In this document: positions 49,442 to 58,720 of the stretch, piece after piece
Layout of the letters: each line of letters opens with the position of its first letter
How positions within the stretch are numbered: the first letter of the stretch is position 1
Assembly: GCA_950295325.1 (NCBI GenBank)
Contig: OX485804.1
Span: forward strand, 25,604,001-25,668,000
DNA: 64,000 nucleotides
Direction of reading: 5' to 3'
Source: Polytrichum commune
Taxonomy: Eukaryota; Streptophyta; Polytrichopsida; Polytrichales; Polytrichaceae
Position numbers and translations under genes: made by a program
The notes under the pieces: model-generated
Told to the model about the DNA's origin: nothing
What the model saw: only the letters and a program-made list of their open reading frames with translations
Database searches by the model: none

Positions 49442-52400
49442 ATGGCTTCTCCTCTTTGCCATGCGCTGCCATTGTCGCCTTCTTCAACTCTCTCACCCTC
49501 TCAACTTTGTGTGAATTCAAGGCATGTGTTGCTCTCCATTAATCATGCGTCGGGAGCTCTCAGATTGTTAAGTACTTCAACGTCGCTTGGCGAATTATCC
49601 CGGGGTCTGACATTGAGGCAAAAAACGAAGAGAAGGAGAAGGCGGGAGGAGGAGGGGAGGCTTATGTCCGTTGGTGATGCTTTGGTTTCTTCCAACGCGC
49701 CGCAGAGGCCGAGAATTCAATCACGGGCAGCAGTGACAGATACAAGCTCGCAGAGCGTGGGAGGCATTTTACAGATGCGTGATGAGGCCATGTTGTTGCC
49801 ACCAATTGGGCAACGCAAGCGTGTGGTTCTGGTGCGACATGGGGAGAGCACATGGAACGCCATCGGCCGGATTCAAGGGAGCTCGGATTTCGCTGTGCTC
49901 ACTACCAAGGGGGAGACACAGGCAGAAACCTCTCGACAAATGCTGCTGTCCGACAACTTCGATGGCTGCTTCTATAGGTGTGTATACCAAATTCCACACT
50001 GAAAAACAAACAAATCTCATCCCGGTTCATCCCATTTCTGCAAATGGAGTAGGTTAGTGGTGGTTACATGTGAATTGTGACGATGACGTGGGGGTGATAT
50101 GGAAGAAGATATCTTATCTGTGGGCTGATGATACATGGGTTTTGTGTTGGAATTGAAGTCCACTTGTACAGTGTGTGTACCTATTTTCACACTTCAACTA
50201 ATAAATTCCTGGTGCATCCCCTTGGTGCCAATGGTGCAGGTTAGTGTTTGTATGGGAATAATGGTATTGTGTAGGTGATATGGGAGAAGGATATTATCTG
50301 TGGGCTGATACATGGTGTTATGTTGGAATTGAAATCTATGTCCACAGGCGTGTAGAATATGACACTGAAATTATAAAATTCCTGGTTCATCCCGATGGTG
50401 CAGTTTAGTGGTTGTGTATGAATTGTGACAATGTGTACGCCAAATTTCACACTGAAACAACAATTCCCTGGTTCTATCCAATGGTACGAATGGTGCAGTT
50501 TAGTGGTTGTATGTGGTCTATGATGATGTGTGGGTGATGTGGAAGAAGAATGTTATTTGTGGGCTGATACATGGGTGTTGTGTTGGAATTGAAGTCCACT
50601 TTGACAGTCTGTGTACCTACTTTCACACTAAAACAATCAATCCTTCGTTCATCCCATTGGTATCAATGGTGCATGTTAGTGGTTGTCTGTGAATTACGAT
50701 GTAGGGTGGCTTAAACCCGAGGCCTTAACCTGGATCCCATGGGAACTCTAAGGTTAAGTGGCCTAAGGCCAAAATAGTGCTCGGATGGGTGACCTTCCTA
50801 ACACTTGATTTCGGGTGCACTCTACCATTCTATGGAACATATGATATCTAGATAAACTGGATAATAGTATCTAAGTCAACCAACCATGTGGAACCGAGGG
50901 GCTTGCCCTTGGGGGAGATTAGGTGAGAGTCACCTTGTTTGAGCCCGTTCATGGTGTACACCTTTGAAAGGGGGCAGACATTAGGTCTGTCTAATTCTTG
51001 TGATGTCCGTTTTGCAAATACATATAGATTAAGACTAACTTGAAGATGGAGCATTATCATAATTCATGCTGGTGGTAACGTCGGAGTCATCTCTTCTGAT
51101 GTGTGAGTGATGTTAAAGAAGCGTCAAGTCCTCTTTGGGCTGATACATGGCGGTTGTGTTGGGATTGAAGTCCACTTGCAAGAGCTAAGCGCACAGCAGA
51201 GATCATCTGGAATTCACGCAAGGATCCCATGGTTCCAATTCACAACCTCCGGGAGATTGATTTGTACTCTTTTCAGGTACCACCTGTGCTAGCTGGCTGC
51301 AGACCCTCCCTTATCTGGTCACTAATATTTCTACATTATGACTTGCTTAGTTTAGTTTAGTTTAGTTTTTTTTTTTTTTTTTTTTTTTGGTTTTTTGGTT
51401 TGTTTGTTAAAACTGTTAAGAGCATATAGAATGTGTCCACCACAATTCCCGGGGTTTGACTAAATAATTGTTCTGCACCATTTGATGGTGAGTCACAAAC
51501 CTGAATTTCACTGGAGTTAAAAACCGGGGTGGATCGTTTTGCTTCAGACATTGGAGGTCTCTCTGCCAACCTCTGAATCTATATATCATCAACGCTGATT
51601 TCACATGAATTCAATCACATCAAACAACTACAACATGAAATCAATGCATACTAAACATAGGGTGCAATTTTAATCTTTTTAAAAACTATGGTTGCAAGGC
51701 TTAAACTGTGAGTTGAATCCATGTTGAGAGAATCATTTAGCAAAATGTTGAGTATGCATCAACATTGATGCAACAATAAACGCTGGTCACTTGCATTTTG
51801 AGATGTACACCTACATTTTGTTGTGGTGAATTTATCTGTTTCTTTGCCTGGATGGGTTTAATCCGTTCTGGTCACACCATTTAGGCAGGGCATTGCATAC
51901 CTAGTCATGATCAGGTCCAGTTTATGGGGTTGTCTGCACACAATTTGAGCCCAAGCTCAAGCTTGCAAATTTCGTGGTCCCAGGTAAAAGAATTTGAGCC
52001 CTTACATGCGCCTTAAGCGGTGGAGCTTTGTCTCAAGGTTGGTCCCTGCTTTTTCTGGATTAATTTTTAAGTTCAACCCCAAACTTGAACTTGGAGAATC
52101 TTCAAGTCCGATTCTTACAAGTTCAAGTCTGGGCCAGAATTTGAAATCAATCCAAAATTAGGAGGAGCCAAAGCTCCACCATTTTAGGCAGATCTAAATG
52201 TTCATTTTTTTTTTGTTTTGGCCCTCCAAAACATGCAAGCTTGAGCTTAAGCTATGTGTGGCTGGCCTTTTAGTAAGGTTTGCCTGTTCAAGAAAACATC
52301 ATGTCAAAACTCATCCTTTGTCTCAACAGGGGCTAATGAAAAATGAGGGGAAAGCACTATACGGCGAGGCATATAAGACGTGGCAGAAAGATCCAGCCAA

Positions 52401-55400
52401 TTTCCAAATTGATGGACACTACCCGGTGCGTGAGCTTTGGGAGCGGGCGCTGTCATGTTGGAGTGATATTCTAAATAGTGAAGGAACTTCTATATTGGTG
52501 GTTGCGCACAATGCTGTCAATCAGGCCCTAGTTGCAACTGCTACAGGTTTGTGCTGCTGAAAGGGGCATTTATACACAACCACTGTTCCAGTGGTTGATG
52601 GTTGTAGTTTATTTCCTTTGGTTCCATTTTTTGGGAGTAAGGTGCATTGATGACAACCACGACCACAATCACTCCTACTTGCCCAACTACAATATAATGT
52701 TTAGTCGAGAGTGATTGCAATGGTTGTAGATTGTTTTCCTTGCCTTTAGTTCCGAGGGACAAGGTGCATCACTGCATTGATGACAACTACAATCACAATT
52801 ACTCTTACTCGCCAAAGTATGATACAAGGTGTAGTGGAGTGGTTGCGATGGTTGTAGTTTGCTTTCTGTGGTTCTATTTCTGAGGGATGAGGGATAAGGT
52901 GCATTGATGACAACCAAAGTTTGCTTTCTTTGGTTCTAATTCTGAGGGATAAGGAGGGATAAGGAGGGATAAGGTGCATTGGTGACATCCACATCCAGAA
53001 CTACTCTTTATCGAATGGTTGTGATGGTTGTAATTTTCTTTTTTTGGTGCTATTTTGTTTGTAGTTACTATGTGGCACCAGGAGAGAACTTCATAGTGAA
53101 AGAATGGGAGAGGATTTGTAGATGGCAATCACTCTTAGACAAACTTTCCACTAGTATCCATTTATTGTTTGTCTCTACCTACAGATTGCACCAATAGGTG
53201 AAATGATTATCAAGGTCAAAATTGCCCTTCATCCATAACATTATTAAGCAATGTGCATTCGTTTTGTGGGCCCCTAAGAGTATAACCATGAGATGCTCAA
53301 ACCTTGCACAAGGAGACTCCGATTAAGACTGAGCTCCTAGCATCCCATGGTTATATTCTTAGGGCCCACAGAACGAACGCACATTGCTTAATGATGTATT
53401 GCCTTATCTGCAAATGAAAAAAATCATATTTTTAACCATAACCACAACCACTTGAGTGGTTTTGTGAACGCCCCTTGAGTCAAAGGGAACCCTTATTTTT
53501 GTTCTTCCTTTCTTTCTAATTGACAACAGTGAAGTACTGGAGTTGAATCTTAAAATATTGCAGGTCTGCATTGTGCTCAGGATTAGGACCGGAGTACTTC
53601 AGGCAGCTGCTGCAGAGCAACTGTGGGGTTAGTGTGTTGGACTTCACACCACAACGCATTGCGAATGGGCCTCCTTATGTTTGCCTTGACCGATTGAACC
53701 AGGCACATTTTTCAATCCTGTTCCATCCCTCCCAAAAAAATATCTTACCATCTCTTTGTCTTACTTTCGAATTGGATACTTTTTATTGGCCAGCGGGAGG
53801 ACATGTGCCAACATCACAAACCTCTAATTTCATAAATCAACACGGATTCTCATTGAATCAATCACATGAGACTACAACATTGAATCAATGCCTCCCAAGC
53901 ATAGGGTGGAGAATCACTCTTTTGTTTCTATACTCTGGTTGCAAGACCTCAAAGTTTGAAGTATGAGTCGAATCAATGTTAAATGAATCATTTTGAGTAA
54001 GCACTGAAAAGATATAAGACCCTGAAGGGTATGTACCAACAATAATTCAACATTAAATGTTGGTCACTTGCATTTTGTTGAACCACAGAACTCCCGACCT
54101 TTTTATGTACCTGCATATTTCATTTACTGGCCATGATTGGATTCAAGTTGGCAGTTCATTGGCAGCACTCCGTTAGACATCAAATCGAGATGGTTTGGGA
54201 CTCTTCCTTTTTATTTTATTGGATTATTCTTTGTATGTTTTAAGGTTGCTGAGCTTATTGAAGACTGCCAACATGACAATGATCTCGCTTGATATGCTCT
54301 GAGTACCTATTAAAGGTGAAGAAAACCTGTTGTCAAATAAAATATTATACTGAAGACTGACAAAGGTTGGCTTAACCTCATGGCCTTAACTCAGATCCCA
54401 TGGGAACTCCAAGGAGAAGCTGCTTAAGGCCGGATTAGTGCTCGGATGGGTGACCTTCCTAGCACTTGATTTCCGGTGCAGCCTACCACTATGGTTCACT
54501 CAATCGTAGTGGGAGTATTTGGGTAAACCAGATATTTTCAACCAACCATGTGGGAACCTAGGGGCTTGCTCTTGGGGGAGATCAGTTGCGAGCTAGATTG
54601 TCCTTGGCATTCAAGGTGTTTACCTTTGAAAGGAGGCATGAGTCTTCGAGGTCCCTCTAGTTTTTGTGATGGCTGTTTCAAAGTGACATCTTGATATTAG
54701 ACTAACATAAAGACGAAGGAACACCATATTTCACGCTGGTGGCAACATTGGAGTCATCTTTTTTTCTGTTAAAGAGTCACAACCATACTGATGCAGGACC
54801 ACTGAATTGCAGACACCAAGCCCACCGTTGGTGCAGTCTGGAGGTCGAAAGGCATGCATGCGTGTACTACTTGTTTGTCATGGGGCAACTGACAACTCTG
54901 TTCAGGTGAGGTTAGGGGGAGTTAACTTTCTTCTGCAACATATAAAGCTTTAGGGTTTCTGACCACTTCATAAGAGTTTTCCTTTCAACCAATATGCATA
55001 TTGGGTTGTTGGAGATGGGACTGAACTTACATATAAGGTTTTGGTTTGTTTTTGTAGAAGCGGTTTGCAGCTGGGAAGAGTGAAGAAATGAATGTGCTGG
55101 GAGTCATTCAGGTATGGTACTTTAGACACAGCCCAAACGTGAAATTATTGTGGAAATTTTCAATATTAAAATTACACCTAGTGGTGTATAACGTGACTAT
55201 GTTACAGTACGTTTACTTTATATACATATATATAATATGAAGTAGTACATAATATAAATAAAAAGGAAACTAACACGTAATTAACTGTTAGTATATGATG
55301 GCAAATTGAATACTTGATAATTTTGTCTTTGGTATCAATGTCTTGGTCTGAGCTCCATTCGAATGTGTAAACCAATCATTATGGAATTCATCTGATGCAG

Positions 55401-58127
55401 TCTGGCAAGGTGGCAGAGCTTCTTCTTGATGTGAATGTCAACATGGTGCTTACTGGTCCTCAACCTTGTGCCAAACAAACTACCAAATCAATTGTTCAGG
55501 TACCTTGTGTTTTTCCCATTGTTAACGGATTCCAAAATGTCTGACATCAGTATCTGTTTCTCATAAAACATATTCCACTTTTGACCATTGAGCATGAACA
55601 TTCTAGTGGTGGAAACAGGTGGTCACCTTCAGAGTTATCCTTGCAATATCTACTATATACAATGCTCTGACAGTAGAAAGAAAGAGCTAGTAAGAGACTT
55701 GATATGTGTGGGTCGTTTGATTCTATAGAGCAGATTAAAGGAAGAAAAATATGTTCTAGTTGTAAGGATCATGTTTTAACTCAATGGGACTATTGGTTTG
55801 GAGTTGGTTGTTTTGCATAAAACACCTTCCATGTTCTGGTGCATTCTTGAAGGTTTGAATATTCTATATGGGTTCATTGAGGGTGAAATACTCAGTTTGG
55901 CATGCCAAGAGGTGCTACAATGAGTTAGGCCCTCAATGAACCAAAATAGCATGCTATTCATTCAAACACTACCTTCCAGCATTCACCACAAATGGAACGA
56001 AAATATTGATTTTGCATGCAAAGCAATCAAGTGGGAAAATCATAGAGGACCAACTCCCAACAAAAAAGTCCCATTGAGTTGGATTATGAGATGAAAGGCA
56101 GACTCTATTATGAGATGGAGTTCTAGGAGCCTCAGAAACTAGTATGGAGGTCTTGTATAACTTATGACTTCCATCTCATGAAAATTAAACTTTTGGCCTA
56201 TTTAACCCCTCGAAGTGTCATCCTGGTCTGAGTATTGACAATTGGGATATGTTATGGACAGATGCAAGAGGCAGCTGGATGTCTAGGTGTGGATTGTGTG
56301 CCTCGAGACGTGTATGTGAAAGAAGTCGATGGGCTTCGGGACATGGAGTGGGGTGAATGGCAGGTACAATTATGAAATCATTTTTATTTTTAGACTGCCA
56401 AAATTAGGTTGAATTAATTTACAAGAGGCCACCTGTTCTCAAGACGAAACCTCGAGTGGTGATATCTGGACAAGACACATAAGCTCTGTCTTGGCCAGGA
56501 GACAGGGAGAGACAGGAGGAAAGAAGAGAAATTGATTCTCCCAAACTACAAATTTGATTTTTCTCTTCTGTCCCCTCCAATTCTCAATCAGTAGCTGTAT
56601 CTTTTGGCTGAAATCTAATGAATTATACCATTATCTATAACTATGCAGTTGCATGATCCTTCACAAACAAGAAACAGGATTGTTTAAATTATTTAGAGAT
56701 TTGCAAAATTCAAAATATTCCTTAATTAAGGATTTAAGGGCCCCACGGGCCAAGGGCCATGACCATGAAATTATGAGAGCCCTTGAAACTTATCTGAAGA
56801 ACATATCATGGAGCATTGAAATTGAATTTTGTGTGGTCATGGGCCTTCAATTGTAGTGCAAAGACATACACCAGGCTCTCAACTGCAATGCTATGTCATT
56901 AGCATCTTCTTCATGTGGGCCCTTTTATACAATTAGTTTTAGTAAATCAAGGGTTGGTAGAATTTGAAGCGTCTTGGTCTCCCACTTTTGTGTTAGACCT
57001 ATCCCTTTGAGGTGGGCTTGATGCAAAATCCGGTAGACCATGAAACAGTATCCATGGCATGCCATGTAGGATCCCATGTAGATGTGTTCATCTATTCAAA
57101 CTTCCTTGGTCCCTCAGGCCCTCAAGCTCATAGTGTAAATGTGAAGTGGGACGGTCTTGTTATTTTCCACTAATGAGAGCTGGTAGATTCCAATTCGTCA
57201 CAGGCTCTCAAGCTCTGGTGTAAAGTGCCCCTTACTGTTCAGTGCTGAATTTTGTGCTCTTATATTGGCAATTTCAAGTCACAAGTATAGCACTGAATCA
57301 CTGTCCATCTTACCGTGTAAGGTAGACATGCCTAATTCGGTTACTTTGGTTAATCAAACACCTATATTTGAGTGGTATGTGGTTAGGTGTGAATCCAAGA
57401 ATGGATACCAAAAAGACATGTGTTGAAAAGAGAATGGGCTACGTGTGCAAAATGTGATAACCATTCTAGGCTCAATAGTCAATATAATTGGGGAGACCTA
57501 TATGACTACTTAAAAGAGCACAAGAATCTTCACTTTGAGAATGAATAAGATATTCATATGAGCTCCAAAATTTTTGAGGAATGTGGCTACTGCCTCAATT
57601 TAGAATTCCTAACCATCTTGTACTAATCGCGCACTTCATATCCTAGGAGAAGTGGGCTAGTTGGAAAAAGTAACTATTTAAGATCCATCTACCTTATCTT
57701 GAATTGTTTGATTCTGTAGGGGAAAGTTAAAGAGGATGTAGTACAGCATGAGCGATGGCAAGACTATCTACAGCATGACGATGTTCCTGGAGCGGAGACC
57801 TTGTCGTCTCTATGGGAGCGCGCGGGGGTGACATGGCAAGGTGTGCTTGATGAGCTGAGCAATTTGTCAAGTTTGGAAGAGGATGGCGAAAAGACCATAG
57901 TGGTTGTTGCACACGAAGCCATACATGTGGCAATCCTGGGCCACTGTTTGGGACTCCCACAAGCTGCGCTCGGCTCTTTCCATCTCGATACGGGCAGCTT
58001 GAGTGTGGTTGATTTGCCAGACGGTCCGTCAGGAAGGGGCATTGTTAGGTGCTTGAATTACACGGCACACTTAGGGCGGTGGGCGGTGCCAGTCACTCGC
58101 CCTGCGCTTGCAGATGAGGACTTTTGA
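49442..58127 (+). CDS. CA1P: 2-carboxy-D-arabinitol-1-phosphatase, plastid (tandem histidine-phosphatase protein)
   Basis: The enzyme hydrolyses 2-carboxy-D-arabinitol 1-phosphate, the night inhibitor of Rubisco, in the chloroplast stroma. Nine exons: 49442-49977, 51171-51276, 52330-52546, 53581-53702, 54813-54905, 55058-55111, 55401-55499, 56262-56363, 57720-58127. They total 1737 nt, 578 residues. All introns are GT-AG except the fourth, apparently GC-AG. The start at 49442 gives MASPLCHALPLSPSS, Ser-rich like a transit peptide; an in-frame ATG at 49388 adds 18 residues. The N-terminal region is longer than usual: the first RHG is at 132-134. Domain one has RHGESTW, E207 (LREIDLYSFQG) and H274 (VVAHNAVNQAL). 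Domain two has CHG (349-351) in place of RHG and H508 (VVVAHEAIH). The end PVTRPALADEDF is family-typical. Introns are full of repeats. Confidence 0.92.
49978..51170 (+). repeat. tandem array of ~175-195 bp units filling CA1P intron 1
   Basis: The intron is about five imperfect units. Marker 'tgggctgat.atacatgg...gttggaattgaag' recurs near 50121, 50301, 50561 and at the true acceptor (51137-51170). Marker 'gtgtgta.c.a.tttcacact' recurs at the true donor (49978) and near 50173, 50349, 50433 (partial) and 50610. Marker 'ggtgcag.ttagtg' recurs five times. Two units run past the acceptor copy into a copy of the first bases of exon 2 (TCCACTT), then directly into a donor-like block. A 5S-derived element (50702-51097) lies in the last unit. 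Confidence 0.85.
50702..51097 (+). mobile_element. 5S-rRNA-derived retroelement, copy 1 (CA1P intron 1)
   Basis: The first ~123 bp (50704-50826) match plant 5S rRNA: GGATCCCAT..GAACTC and the polymerase III internal box GGATGGGTGACCT are intact, and the GGGTGC.. 3' part is present. A ~270-bp non-5S tail follows, shared with copy 2, ending near GGAGTCATCTCTTCT. GATG flanks both sides (50698-50701, 51098-51101), and the array unit closes up if the element is removed. The 5S part lies at the very 5' end, as in 5S-derived SINEs; a piece of a Cassandra-type TRIM element, whose LTRs carry 5S sequence, is the main alternative. Confidence 0.8.
51367..51388. repeat. poly(T) run
   Basis: An uninterrupted T-run in CA1P intron 2 is preceded by three TTTAG repeats (from about 51350). 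It could be the inverted poly(A) end of a retroposed sequence; nothing else supports that. Confidence 0.85.
52595..53065 (+). repeat. tandem units of ~65-130 bp in CA1P intron 3
   Basis: The block 'atggttgtag.tt..tttcct..ggttc' followed by 'gag(gga)taaggtgcattgatgaca(a)cca' recurs from about 52596, 52718, 52848, 52916 and 53020. One unit carries an internal GGGATAAGGA triplication (about 52946-52974). Non-coding. Confidence 0.8.
53243..53392. mobile_element. 150-bp foldback MITE-like element in CA1P intron 3
   Basis: Nearly the whole element is an inverted repeat. The arm of about 57 bp starts ATTAAGCAATGTGC and continues through TTCGTT, TGTGGGCCC and ATAACCATG, with a loop of about 35 bp. 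The arms differ at only a few positions. No clear target duplication beyond TTA/TAA-like bases is visible, so the superfamily is open. Confidence 0.82.
54365..54765 (+). mobile_element. 5S-rRNA-derived retroelement, copy 2 (CA1P intron 4)
   Basis: It has the same organisation and orientation as copy 1. A 5S-like head (54365-54486) carries GATCCCATGGGAACTCC and GGATGGGTGACCT. A shared tail contains 'aaccaaccatgtgg.aacc.aggggcttgc' and 'tttgaaagg.ggca', and ends GGAGTCATC followed by seven T. Imperfect flanks CTGACAAAG and CTGTTAAAG could be a target duplication. The T-run ending argues for a polymerase III retroposon rather than an LTR fragment. It ends about 50 bp before exon 5. Confidence 0.8.
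56728..57232 (+). mobile_element. PIF/Harbinger-like MITE, family A, in CA1P intron 8
   Basis: The left end GGGCCCCACGGGCCAAGGGCC is degraded, but the next block GCCATGACCATGAAATTATGAGAGCCC matches the reference copy. The right end on the complement is GGGGCACTTTACACCAGAG. TTAA/TTA bases flank it. The interior follows 24462-24960 throughout. It is the most diverged member here. Confidence 0.8.
57318..57696 (-). repeat. ~375-bp dispersed repeat, copy 3 (CA1P intron 8)
   Basis: An inverted copy of 48849-49223 and 5464-5833, running from TAAGGTAGACATGCC to CATCTACCTTA. Both ends show the AAGGTAGA motif. It stops 24 bp before exon 9, so the branch point and polypyrimidine region of intron 8 lie within or beside it. 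Confidence 0.72.
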
Positions 58128-58720
58128 TGGTGTCCCTCACCCCAGTTTCTAGCAAGGTGTGATGGCTATCCTGTACTTTGTATATCAAAAATTTCAGCTA
58201 GTCAGCAAGGAAATGCATTTGAAGTTTCTGTGAACCTCAGATCTGTGACCTCATTGTATTGCACAATGCATAAGTAGCCAAGCATTTTGTCATCAAGCTA
58301 TGCTGTGAGTTTGAAGACTAGCACTTTCTATAGAAAGGCGTGCAATGTCTTCTCTCTAGCAGGATGTGGTTATCTTGTGCTTTTATACCTGAACTTAGTT
58401 GATAATCAAGTGGAATTTCTGAAGTTTCCGTGAACTCAGACTGTGATCTCATTGTATTGCAAGTCATGAATAACCAAGCATCTGTCATCAAGCTATGTTG
58501 CAAGTTTACAGATTACATGAATGCATGCAAATTACACATGTTTGAAGCCCAGGACTTGCAGACAAAGACTCGTGATGTCTTTCTAGCAAGATGGGGTTAT
58601 CCTATGCTTGTATATTGGAATGGGATTGGAATTCAGTTGACTAGCAAGGATAAATTTCTGCAGTTTCTGGCATCTTCTAATAGAGTCACCTGATTCTCAA
58701 GTAGCCAAGCTTTTGATTTT
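58128..58720 (+). repeat. three tandem units (207-227 bp) just after the CA1P stop
   Basis: Unit anchors 'tagca.g.tgtggttatc.tgtgctt.tat' are at 58152, 58359 and 58586. Each unit continues with 'agcaagga.a...tttctg.agttt', 'tcattgtattgca' and 'aagtagccaagc.ttt'. The first unit starts 24 bp after the stop codon, so the array probably forms much of the 3' UTR. Non-coding. Confidence 0.82.

Noticed and set aside
50704-50826. A functional 5S rRNA gene
   Set aside because: It has too many changes outside the promoter boxes, sits inside an intron and is joined to a tail shared with a second copy.
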